A DNA stretch of 17,189 bases from PUPG01 sp031323845 (GTDB lineage: Bacteria; Bacteroidota; Bacteroidia; Bacteroidales; UBA7960), in contig JAVIYP010000055.1 of NCBI GenBank assembly GCA_031323845.1, forward strand, positions 1 to 17,189, given 5' to 3'. The notes beneath the pieces are model-generated. The model had not been told where the DNA came from, did not search any database, and was given only the letters and a program-made list of their open reading frames with translations. Shown here piece after piece: positions 1 to 6,232 of this stretch (positions are counted from its first letter, which is position 1; every line of letters starts with the position of its first letter). The translations under genes were made by a program, and so were the position numbers.

Positions 1-1007
1 TTGAAGGTAGCTACATTGACGTAGCTTGGCGCCCTGATTTTGTGGCGAGCCGGAGAATTTGATCCGTCAGTTATCACGTAATGAAAAACTTCACCGCGTG
101 GTGCTTCAGCGCGACCCGAACCATCGCCCGGTGGAATCTCCTTAACCTTAACTTCAATATCTCCCGGTTTTTCTTTTCGCATCTTATCGAGACACTGCTC
201 GATGATGCTTATTGACTGAAAAATTTCAAGAAATCGCACCACCGCTTTAGCAAAAATATCTCCTTCCTGCTGAACGATAACCTCCCAGTTAACAAGCGGA
301 TAGGCAGCATAAGGGTCGTCGCGCCGAATGTCAATGTCGAGTCCTGATGCACGGGCAGTAGGGCCAACGGCACAATAGTCGGTAACATCCTGTTTGGTCA
401 GCACACCAATTCCTTTAGTGCGCATATGTATAACAGGATCATCAATTACGGCCTTCATAAGCATTTCTGCCTTAGGCTTTAAGGTGTCAAGTATTTTTTG
501 TATGGATGCAAAATCTTTTTCTATTATATCTCTGCGAACACCCCCTATCTTAAACATAGCATAGCTGTTGCGATTGCCTGTAATGATCTCGAAGAGGTCA
601 AGCACAGGTTCCCTGTATTTCCATGCCCACATAAACACTGTATTGTAACCGATAAAATGGCCTGCAAGTCCCACCCAAAGCAAATGGCTGTGTATCCTTT
701 CGAGTTCGGCAACAATGGTGCGAATGTATTTTGCCCTGTCAGGAACCGTAACCCTGGCTATCTCTTCCATGGCATTGGCATAAGCGAAAGGATGCGAGGT
801 TGAGCATATCCCACAGATTCGCTCTACAACAAAAAAGATTTGTTCAAATGTCTTCGACTCATTGATCTTTTCTATACCCCTGTGATTATAGCCGGTTTCC
901 CATTCAATATCTGTTACTATTTCACCATCACAATACAACTTGAACAATTCGGGTTCCTCCTGCAAGGGGTGGTATGGTCCGACCGGTATAATGGTTCTTT
1001 CTGTCAT
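1..1007 (-). CDS. Group 4 [NiFe] hydrogenase large subunit (NuoD/EchE/CooH-like), C-terminus off window
   Basis: This is the catalytic subunit of a complex I-related membrane-associated [NiFe] hydrogenase. About 335 N-terminal residues are visible and the gene leaves the window at its 3' end. The N-terminal nickel-binding motif RICGICSTSH is present, with Cys65 and Cys68. It is followed by the group 4/NuoD-typical block RAKYIRTIVAELERIHSHLL. The intact CxxC argues for a real hydrogenase rather than a quinone-reducing NuoD. The matching C-terminal CxxC pair lies outside the window and cannot be checked. The start is ATG at 1005-1007, after an in-frame stop upstream. The purine-rich AGAGG lies unusually far (17 nt) from that ATG but 8 nt from an in-frame ATT at 1014-1016, so the exact start is slightly uncertain. 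It is the last visible gene of an operon, 46 bp after the NuoC-like gene. The family call is firm; the subgroup is not settled. Confidence 0.9.
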   Translation of the reverse strand, partial: MTERTIIPVGPYHPLQEEPELFKLYCDGEIVTDIEWETGYNHRGIEKINESKTFEQIFFVVERICGICSTSHPFAYANAMEEIARVTVPDRAKYIRTIVAELERIHSHLLWVGLAGHFIGYNTVFMWAWKYREPVLDLFEIITGNRNSYAMFKIGGVRRDIIEKDFASIQKILDTLKPKAEMLMKAVIDDPVIHMRTKGIGVLTKQDVTDYCAVGPTARASGLDIDIRRDDPYAAYPLVNWEVIVQQEGDIFAKAVVRFLEIFQSISIIEQCLDKMRKEKPGDIEVKVKEIPPGDGSGRAEAPRGEVFHYVITDGSNSPARHKIRAPSYVNVATF

Positions 1008-1053
1008 GAGTGCAATGGTTTTTTCCTCTTTTATTTATATGAAACCTAAATAA

Positions 1054-1500
1054 CTAGCTCCCCTTTTGTTTTTGTTTTCTGTATGGATAATTGCCTGATT
1101 CCCAGTTTCCATCCGATAGCAGACTCCGCATGTTTGGATGGTTGTTAAATTCTATTCCCAGTAATTCATGCATTTCGCATTCTATCCAATCGGCTGCTGT
1201 GATCAACGGAGTCAGTGATTCAACTACAGCTTTGTTTTTCGGAACCGAAACCCTGAGGTTGGCAATTAGCCCTGTGTTATCATTACTGAAATGATAGATG
1301 ATTTCAAAGCATTTACCGGCATCAAGACCAGTGGCAATTATAAAGCGAAAGTTCAGTTCCTTAATAAGCAGCTCTGCCGCTTTATACAGAGTTTCTTTCT
1401 GCATATCAAGCAATACTCTGTTTTTATACCTGATAAACACCTGTAAAACATCAAATTTGAATTTATACTTCATAAATTCAATAAACTCCGTTGTATCCAT
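1054..1500 (-). CDS. Group 4 hydrogenase NuoC-like subunit (EchD/CooU-like)
   Basis: A 148-residue protein of the NuoC/30-kDa family. It is a soluble subunit that packs against the NuoD-like large subunit in complex I-related hydrogenases and carries no cofactor. The diagnostic C-terminal region reads AADWIECEMHELLGIEF, then NHPNMRSLL and a basic tail, which matches the W-x-E-R/C-E-x-x-[DE]-x-x-G-[IV]-x-F-x-x-[HN]-P signature of NuoC. The length is that of the short stand-alone EchD/CooU form, not the NuoCD fusion. It lies 14 bp after the NuoB-like gene and 46 bp before the large-subunit gene, the usual B-C-D order. No NuoI-type two-cluster ferredoxin is present in this part of the operon. 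Confidence 0.88.
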   Translation of the reverse strand: MDTTEFIEFMKYKFKFDVLQVFIRYKNRVLLDMQKETLYKAAELLIKELNFRFIIATGLDAGKCFEIIYHFSNDNTGLIANLRVSVPKNKAVVESLTPLITAADWIECEMHELLGIEFNNHPNMRSLLSDGNWESGNYPYRKQKQKGS

Positions 1501-1514
1501 AGATTGCTTTTGTG

Positions 1515-1925
1515 CTATTTGTTTATAAATTTCATAATGCCTGCCAGCATGGCTTCGGGTTTGGGCGGACAGCCGGGTATATATAAGTCTACCGGTATGA
1601 TCTTATCCACGGGGCCCGCAAACGTATCGCCTTCAGCAAAAATACCGCCTGTACAGCCACATGCTCCGATGGCAACAACTACTACGGGTTTGGGAGCTTG
1701 TTTATATACTTCCAGCAGCCGCGACCTGCATTTTTTGTTTATTGAGCCGGTCACCAGCAGCACATCCGCATGCCTTACACTACCAACCAGAAGCATACCG
1801 AATCGCTCCACATCATAGCGCGGTGTAAGGCAATCAAGTATCTCAATGTCGCAGTTATTGCATGATGCACCGGCAAAATGAAACAACCACAAAGATTTTT
1901 TAAAACATGTACTCTTGATTCCCAC
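1515..1925 (-). CDS. Group 4 [NiFe] hydrogenase small subunit (NuoB/EchC/CooL-like)
   Basis: This is the small subunit carrying the single proximal [4Fe-4S] cluster that passes electrons to the NiFe site. The four ligands are visible: the CxxC in GASCNNCDIE, a Cys in AIGACGCTGG, and the Cys in IPGCPPKPEAM. Also typical are LTPRYDVERFGM and RHADVLLVTG. The reading frame stays open upstream to an ATG at 2093, but that part lies inside the NuoH-like gene and has no family features. I therefore choose GTG at 1923-1925 (MGIKSTCFKKSLWLFHF), giving 136 residues in line with EchC and MbhJ. This leaves an 11-bp gap after the NuoH-like stop. There is no clear Shine-Dalgarno sequence, so translation may be coupled to the upstream gene. 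Family assignment is near certain; the start is probable. Confidence 0.88.
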   Translation of the reverse strand: MGIKSTCFKKSLWLFHFAGASCNNCDIEILDCLTPRYDVERFGMLLVGSVRHADVLLVTGSINKKCRSRLLEVYKQAPKPVVVVAIGACGCTGGIFAEGDTFAGPVDKIIPVDLYIPGCPPKPEAMLAGIMKFINK

Positions 1926-1936
1926 AACAATAATAT

Positions 1937-2866
1937 TTACAGTCCAAAATATGTCAAAACTATTGCAAGGATGGCAAAAAGGTTCATCCAGATAAAAAAG
2001 AACCTCATTGACTGACCTATAGTAAGCCTGGGGTTTGTATTTCGCACCAGTGTGATTAAGAGCACCACACCCAGAAGTTTTAAAACTGACCATAATATAT
2101 GTATGCCTTCAAAGCTGAATCCTCCAAGGAGAATAACTATGACAAAAGAAGGCAGTGCAAATAACAGGATGTATTTTGCAAGTTTTATCATGGCGAGTAA
2201 TGCTCCGGAGCATTCAAGAAAGATCCCGCCTGCGATTTCAGTTTCGGCATCGGCAACATCAAAAGGCACCAGTGCCAGTTTGGCCTGAACACACATCATT
2301 GCCACCACGAACAACAACAGTCCTGACAGGCTCCCAATAAACGCGCCTTCGGTTTGCTGAATGCTAATGATGTCGAAGAGGCTGACAGAATAGCCTGCTT
2401 TCATGATTACTGCGGCAACAACCAGAAGGAAGCTCAGTTCATATCCAATGATCAGTTTCATTTCGCGCGATGCACCGAGGCCTGCCAAAGGGTTTCCGCT
2501 TGCGGCTGCTCCGATAATATATGAGAGTGAGGGTATCATCAGCAGGTAGAAAATGACGATGATATCGCCGACAAACCCTTGACTCATACCAAATGCCGGC
2601 GTCAAAATCAGCACACATGACAATACCGCTCCTGTTACGGCAAGCACCGGAGCAATCAAGAACAAAACCTTTGCTGCATCAACCGGCATGATGGTCTCTT
2701 TTCCGAACAGTTTGACAACATCGTACACCGGCTGAAGCAAAGGAGGACCAACGCGGAATTGCACCCTGGCTGTTATTTTCCGGTCGAACCACGACAATAA
2801 CACTCCGCCCAAACAGGCAAACAAGAATCCGGGAAAGATCAGAAAATAAAAAATATCCTTTAACAT
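1937..2866 (-). CDS. Group 4 hydrogenase membrane subunit (NuoH/EchB/CooK-like)
   Basis: A 309-residue integral membrane protein of the NuoH/ND1 family, with roughly eight hydrophobic helices. In complex I relatives this subunit anchors the hydrophilic arm and forms the entry of the ion-translocation path. Family motifs seen are SWFDRKITARVQFRVGPP after the first helix (the E/D-R-K-x-x-G-x-x-Q-x-R-x-GP region) and the acidic loop VPFDVADAETEIAGG. It starts 2 bp after the ferredoxin gene, so the two are translationally linked. It is the only membrane subunit visible in the operon. A NuoL/EchA-type antiporter subunit is absent between the first gene and the left edge, but could lie beyond it. 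Confidence in the family is high; proton versus sodium specificity cannot be read. Confidence 0.93.
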   Translation of the reverse strand: MLKDIFYFLIFPGFLFACLGGVLLSWFDRKITARVQFRVGPPLLQPVYDVVKLFGKETIMPVDAAKVLFLIAPVLAVTGAVLSCVLILTPAFGMSQGFVGDIIVIFYLLMIPSLSYIIGAAASGNPLAGLGASREMKLIIGYELSFLLVVAAVIMKAGYSVSLFDIISIQQTEGAFIGSLSGLLLFVVAMMCVQAKLALVPFDVADAETEIAGGIFLECSGALLAMIKLAKYILLFALPSFVIVILLGGFSFEGIHILWSVLKLLGVVLLITLVRNTNPRLTIGQSMRFFFIWMNLFAILAIVLTYFGL

Positions 2867-2868
2867 GT

Positions 2869-3357
2869 TTACTCTGTTTCTTTAATTGTTTCCCATGCGT
2901 ATTCTTTAACCATTACTTTATCGTTCAATTCGTAAAGAAATGAACCTTCATCAGGCGACGCTTCAGTGAATGACAATGCGCCTTTGGGGCAGGTTTTCAT
3001 ACACAATAATTCTTCGGTATCCTCGTCGAAGCGGCAATAATCACACACAGACTTTCGCACATCGAAAAACTGATTCATGAGTGTTCCGAAGGGGCAGGCA
3101 GCCACACATGATTTGCAGGCGACACAAAGGTATGCCGACCGCTCAACTACTTCCGAACCCTTACGTTCAAGGGCTTCGGCCCGGCAAACACTAATGCAGG
3201 GAGCATCTTCACAGCGACGGCAAGTATATTGAAAAACAGCCGCCTCTAATAGCGCATTAACACCTTTATTATCAGGGTGATGCGGATAGATGCATTCAGC
3301 AAGGCATTGCCCGCACTCCCTGCATTTAATCATATCAATAAGTATCCGCTTACTCAT
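2869..3357 (-). CDS. Four-cluster ferredoxin-like electron-transfer subunit (HycB/CooF type)
   Basis: A 162-residue polyferredoxin. Sixteen cysteines fall into four [4Fe-4S] sets: C12/15/18/22, C46/49/54/58, C78/81/84/88, and C105/108/119/123. This spacing, including the CxxCx4CxxxC second set and the CxxC-x10-CxxxC fourth set, is that of the HycB/HydN/CooF/DmsB family rather than of NuoI or EchF (two clusters). These proteins connect a soluble oxidoreductase module to the small subunit of a group 4 hydrogenase, as in formate hydrogenlyase or the CO dehydrogenase-linked enzyme. Here the upstream neighbours are a flavoprotein pair, so the likely job is to carry electrons between that diaphorase and the NuoB-like subunit. 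There is no signal peptide, so it is cytoplasmic. Confidence 0.88.
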   Translation of the reverse strand: MSKRILIDMIKCRECGQCLAECIYPHHPDNKGVNALLEAAVFQYTCRRCEDAPCISVCRAEALERKGSEVVERSAYLCVACKSCVAACPFGTLMNQFFDVRKSVCDYCRFDEDTEELLCMKTCPKGALSFTEASPDEGSFLYELNDKVMVKEYAWETIKETE

Positions 3358-3413
3358 TGTTTGTTCATTATTTGTTATTGATGTTACAGTTTCATGTTAT
3401 CGAATGCTGCTTT

Positions 3414-4235
3414 TCACCATATATGCGTCTGATCTTTGATCTCATCATAAGTAAAAACAGGTCCGTCGCGGCAAACAAAATAAGGGCCAAGCATGCAATG
3501 CCCGCATTTACCCAGGCCGCAAGACATGTTTTTTTCCATTGAAAGAAAAATAAGGTGTTCCGGAAAGCCCATTTCTAACAACTTGAGTGTGCCATATTTC
3601 ATCATCACCGGCGGACCACAAACAATGGCAACTGCATTGGTCAGATCTATTTTCACATGATCGAGCAATACCGTCGCTACTCCCACATGCTCATCCCACT
3701 GCTGGTCAGCAATGTCAACAGTGCGTAAGGTTTCGAAGTTCGGGATGCGGTCAAGCTTTCCGAACAAAGGTTTATAAATACAGTCGGCAGGCGTTTTGGA
3801 CCCATAGCAAAGTGTGACTTTCCGGAGTTTATCTTTCATGCTGATCAGCATGTACAGCAGTGACCTGATGGGAGCCAGCCCACACCCTCCACTGAGTATC
3901 AATATTTCTTTATCCACAAACTGTTCTATGGGGTAGCCTCTGCCAAATGGACCTCTCACTCCAAGCACTGCACCTGGCTGCAGGCGATGCATCTTTTCTG
4001 TCACATAACCGGTTTTCATGATGGTTACATCAAAGCTGTCGGTAACCAACGGCGATGAAGAGGGAGTAAAAGGGGCTTCGCCGATACCGTCTAAGGTCAA
4101 TTCAATAAATTCACCCGTTTTAAAGCTGAATTCTATCTCCGGTATAAAAATAAAGGTCTTGATAAGCGGCGATTCATCAATCACCTTTTCCAGTCGCGCC
4201 GTGAAAGGTGCATATATATTTTTAGCATTCGTCAC
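3414..4235 (-). CDS. FAD/NAD(P)-binding [2Fe-2S] oxidoreductase (AsrB / sulfhydrogenase gamma-subunit-like)
   Basis: A 273-residue ferredoxin-NADP-reductase-fold protein of the HydG/AsrB/PyrK/NfnA group. The N-terminal FAD domain has PFTPSSSP at residues 55-62, in the position of the RxYS-type flavin motif. The nucleotide domain has GGCGLAPIRS at 116-125 and VCGPP at 205-209. The C-terminal [2Fe-2S] site uses Cys239, 244, 247 and 255. In archaeal sulfhydrogenase and in anaerobic sulfite reductase this subunit oxidises NAD(P)H and passes electrons to a partner Fe-S protein. That partner type is encoded 7 bp upstream. I infer that it is the NAD(P)H entry or exit point of the hydrogenase encoded by the same operon. 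NADH versus NADPH preference cannot be decided from the sequence. The 56-bp gap to the ferredoxin gene holds nothing recognisable. Confidence 0.87.
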   Translation of the reverse strand: MTNAKNIYAPFTARLEKVIDESPLIKTFIFIPEIEFSFKTGEFIELTLDGIGEAPFTPSSSPLVTDSFDVTIMKTGYVTEKMHRLQPGAVLGVRGPFGRGYPIEQFVDKEILILSGGCGLAPIRSLLYMLISMKDKLRKVTLCYGSKTPADCIYKPLFGKLDRIPNFETLRTVDIADQQWDEHVGVATVLLDHVKIDLTNAVAIVCGPPVMMKYGTLKLLEMGFPEHLIFLSMEKNMSCGLGKCGHCMLGPYFVCRDGPVFTYDEIKDQTHIW

Positions 4236-4242
4236 TTCACTT

Positions 4243-5238
4243 TTATTTTGTCAGTTCAACCAGAAGTTCATTTTTGTCAATCTTTGCGATACAGGTTTCT
4301 ATGCAACGGCCACATCCTGTGCAGGCAATAGCTTCATATTTTTCAGGGCGATACTTGTATTTACACAGATAGCGATTCCTGAACCTGTCAACCAATCGTT
4401 TTAACGGGTCTTCGCCACCTGCCATACGCTCAAAACCAGGATACTGGCAGGCATCCAATTGCCGGACCTTCTCGAAGCCAGGCCTGTCAATCAACAGGAA
4501 ACAGGTACAGGTAGGGCATATAGCTGCACAAGCCCCGCACGAAACACATTTTTCTGAATAATAAGTCCACTTTGAATGCACAGCATTCTTAACTGCATGG
4601 GTAGTTTCCTGGTAGTTTGGCAAACGCTTATTGTTTGTCTCCACTTCCTGTTTTACCTGATTTCTGATTTCAGTAATTTCATCCGGAAGCCCTCCTTCCA
4701 AAACATTAACGGCAACAGCTTTCTTAATGAATTCAAGAAGCTTTTCGCCCTTTTTTGTAATTACCGTCAGATAAACTCCACCATTAACCACTGCGAGGCT
4801 TATATCATGATTTTTTTCAGGATAAGGCTTCAATCCATAACTGGAGCAGTGACAACTTCCGTGCGAAGCATGACAGTCAGTGCCAATCAAAACAGCTAAC
4901 CTCCGTCGCTTTGCATAATAATTGTCCGGATATTCTTCATCAAGAAAAAAGGCATCTAAAAGATCCAAAGCCGATAAGTCACAGCCCGGAATCCCAAGGA
5001 TAATGACCGGAGTATCGACAGTATTTTCTGCGACTACATTTTCCTTTACGGGAAGAAAAAAAGATTTAAGTGGCGTAGACGGCCTGGGAGCATTATATAC
5101 AATATGCTTTACAAGTTCTTTGTCAAGCAGTTCATAATCCTGATGGTTCCCGATCAAAAGCGGAGCATAAATCATGTATGAGCCTAACAGATCACTCAAT
5201 GCTTTATCCCATGCATCTTTCCCAAGCTGATAATACAT
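4243..5238 (-). CDS. 4Fe-4S oxidoreductase (AsrA / sulfhydrogenase beta-subunit-like)
   Basis: A 331-residue soluble Fe-S protein of the HydB/AsrA family. The C-terminal half has two classical [4Fe-4S] sets, C231/234/237/241 and C306/309/312/316. Additional conserved-type cysteines are in GIPGCDLSAL (C86) and in the C122/C129/C131 group followed by SSYG, which are typical of this family and may hold a further cluster. In sulfhydrogenase and anaerobic sulfite reductase this subunit relays electrons between the FAD/NAD(P) subunit and the catalytic part. It is the first gene of the operon. Its ATG (5236-5238) lies 73.5 bp downstream of the centre of a Crp/Fnr-like palindrome, which itself is preceded by a second copy. 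Family confidence is good. The symbol hydB is avoided because it would collide with the [FeFe] hydrogenase hydB in this window. Confidence 0.86.
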   Translation of the reverse strand: MYYQLGKDAWDKALSDLLGSYMIYAPLLIGNHQDYELLDKELVKHIVYNAPRPSTPLKSFFLPVKENVVAENTVDTPVIILGIPGCDLSALDLLDAFFLDEEYPDNYYAKRRRLAVLIGTDCHASHGSCHCSSYGLKPYPEKNHDISLAVVNGGVYLTVITKKGEKLLEFIKKAVAVNVLEGGLPDEITEIRNQVKQEVETNNKRLPNYQETTHAVKNAVHSKWTYYSEKCVSCGACAAICPTCTCFLLIDRPGFEKVRQLDACQYPGFERMAGGEDPLKRLVDRFRNRYLCKYKYRPEKYEAIACTGCGRCIETCIAKIDKNELLVELTK

Positions 5239-5274
5239 TTTCGCAGAATCTTTTTATGTGCAATAACATAAATG

Positions 5275-5282
5275 CAATAATA
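5275..5282 (-). promoter_or_regulatory. Candidate -7 promoter element of the [NiFe] hydrogenase operon
   Basis: On the minus strand this reads TATTATTG, matching five of the six fixed positions of the Bacteroidota -7 consensus TAnnTTTG. Its last base (5275) lies 36.5 bp from the centre of the palindrome at 5306-5317, the same offset seen upstream of hypF. Transcription would begin near 5270, about 30 bp before the start codon at 5238. No -33 element is evident, as expected for an activator-dependent promoter. The match alone would be weak; the phasing raises it. Confidence 0.45.
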
Positions 5283-5305
5283 TAAAGTATCGCTTGTGGA
5301 TAAAA

Positions 5306-5317
5306 TGATAAGCGTCA
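5306..5317. promoter_or_regulatory. Crp/Fnr-type operator, proximal box of the [NiFe] operon
   Basis: The sequence TGAT-AAGC-GTCA fits TGAY-N4-RTCA, the core of Crp/Fnr dimer sites with a four-base spacer (FNR box TTGAT-N4-ATCAA). The centre, 5311.5, would be at about -41.5 relative to a start near 5270, the class II activator position. A second copy lies 22 bp further upstream, two helical turns away. The likely ligand is the Crp/Fnr protein encoded immediately upstream. Confidence 0.55.
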
Positions 5318-5327
5318 GAAAAAAAAA

Positions 5328-5339
5328 TGATTTTTATCA
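5328..5339. promoter_or_regulatory. Crp/Fnr-type operator, distal box of the [NiFe] operon
   Basis: The sequence TGAT-TTTT-ATCA is a perfect palindrome in its arms. The outer bases overlap the TGA stop codon of the crp/fnr-family gene (5337-5339). It is 22 bp from the proximal box, so two dimers could bind the same face of the helix, with centres near -41.5 and -63.5. It could instead be chance in an AT-rich stretch, but paired copies make that less likely. Confidence 0.5.
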
Positions 5340-6044
5340 GGAAGTGAATGTCTTGCCTATTTTGAACAGTGCAGGTTTATTAATTATTCTGATTTTTCTC
5401 CCTTTGATCTCTATAAGTTGATCGTGTTTAAACTCCGACAGGAGGCGAATTACTGTTTCAGTAGCCGTTCCAACTAAATTGGCGAGATCTTCGCGCGAGA
5501 GGCTGATTATATTACCATCAGGGCTTTTATTGGAATGAAAAACCTGATCCAGGGCAAGCAAGGACTCAGCTAAGCGTTCTCTGACAGACTTTTGCGCCAA
5601 AGAGGTGATCTTGTTGTCAGCGCCTTCCAGCAAATGACTCAATGTTATCATGATGCGCTGAGAAAGTTGTGGATATTTAATTGTCAGTTTAAAGAACCTT
5701 TGCTTACCGATAAAACAACATACAGAGTTGTCAAGAGCTGCAGCAGAGGCCGAATAGGGCTTACCCGAAATTACTGCCCTAAGTCCAAGTACTTCTCCCG
5801 GCTGCGCCATCCTGATAATTTGCTCCTTGCCCTCGGATCCGATTTTAAATACTTTGATCTTTCCATTATTTATACAGTATAAACCCAATGCACCCTTTCC
5901 TTCGTAATAAATGATCTGCCCTTTTTTATAATAATAACAGGTCTTTCTATTATCCAATTCAACCATGTCTTGCTCGTCAATTCCAAAAAAAATTGATTTC
6001 CTGTAGATGGGACATTCATCGCAGTTGATGCTAATCAGTGTCAT
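5337..6044 (-). CDS. Crp/Fnr-family transcriptional regulator
   Basis: A 235-residue activator-type regulator. A cyclic-nucleotide-binding-like beta barrel spans about residues 36-115, a dimerisation helix about 120-150, and a winged helix-turn-helix about 180-222. The recognition helix region reads TATETVIRLL, with Glu196 and Arg200 in the positions of E181/R185 of Crp and E209/R213 of Fnr. These residues read the shared TGA half-site core, in agreement with the TGAY-N4-RTCA boxes found nearby. The N-terminal CDECP (Cys8, Cys11), plus Cys36, Cys57 and Cys109/110, could ligate a redox-sensitive Fe-S cluster, but the spacing differs from E. coli Fnr, so the signal is unknown. The gene diverges from hypF and is followed, 98 bp on, by the [NiFe] operon on the same strand. 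It is probably autoregulated. Confidence 0.9.
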   Translation of the reverse strand: MTLISINCDECPIYRKSIFFGIDEQDMVELDNRKTCYYYKKGQIIYYEGKGALGLYCINNGKIKVFKIGSEGKEQIIRMAQPGEVLGLRAVISGKPYSASAAALDNSVCCFIGKQRFFKLTIKYPQLSQRIMITLSHLLEGADNKITSLAQKSVRERLAESLLALDQVFHSNKSPDGNIISLSREDLANLVGTATETVIRLLSEFKHDQLIEIKGRKIRIINKPALFKIGKTFTS

Positions 6045-6124
6045 GCCTTGGAGATGTCGCAGGTGGCTGTAAAACTAATTTGCTAATAATATGCAAGTTA
6101 ACAAAGTTTTCACAAAACAGGTTT

Positions 6125-6132
6125 CAAATATT
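6125..6132 (-). promoter_or_regulatory. Candidate -7 promoter element of the crp/fnr-family gene
   Basis: On the minus strand this reads AATATTTG, five of six fixed positions of TAnnTTTG. Its terminal G (6125) is 36.5 bp from the centre of the palindrome at 6156-6167, the mirror image of the hypF arrangement. The regulator gene starts at 6044, so the 5' leader would be about 75 nt. Confidence 0.4.
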
Positions 6133-6154
6133 AAAAAAATATCCGTCCCAATAA

Positions 6155-6168
6155 ATGATTTTTGTCAT
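6155..6168. promoter_or_regulatory. Crp/Fnr-type operator shared by hypF and the regulator gene
   Basis: The 14-bp sequence ATGAT-TTTT-GTCAT fits the TGAY-N4-RTCA pattern with matching outer A/T bases. It lies in the 188-bp divergent intergenic region, 71.5 bp before the hypF start codon. Its centre (6161.5) is exactly 36.5 bp from the last base of a -7-like element on each side (6198 and 6125). One bound dimer could therefore act as a class II activator in both directions. Confidence 0.58.
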
Positions 6169-6190
6169 TATTTATCTTTTAATCAAATCA

Positions 6191-6198
6191 TACCTTTG
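6191..6198 (+). promoter_or_regulatory. -7 promoter element of the hyp operon
   Basis: TACCTTTG is an exact match to the Bacteroidota primary-sigma -7 consensus TAnnTTTG. No TTTG-type -33 element lies at the usual distance. In its place, centred 36.5 bp upstream of the last G, is the Crp/Fnr-type palindrome. Transcription would start around 6203, leaving a leader of about 30 nt before hypF. Confidence 0.6.
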
Positions 6199-6232
6199 AG
6201 AGTATTAAAAAAGGCGAATCGTTATACAAATT

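Noticed and set aside
498..1049. Plus-strand open frames across the large-subunit gene.
   Set aside because: They are antisense to a clearly conserved [NiFe] large subunit and have no coding features of their own.
1926..2093. An N-terminal extension of the NuoB-like subunit starting at the ATG at 2093.
   Set aside because: The extra 56 residues are encoded inside the NuoH-like gene in another frame and show no family features. The GTG at 1923-1925 gives the normal length and start.
6090..6125. Rex-like half-sites TTAACAA and TTCACAA in the hypF-regulator intergenic region.
   Set aside because: They are in direct, not inverted, orientation with unsuitable spacing, so they do not form a Rex operator.
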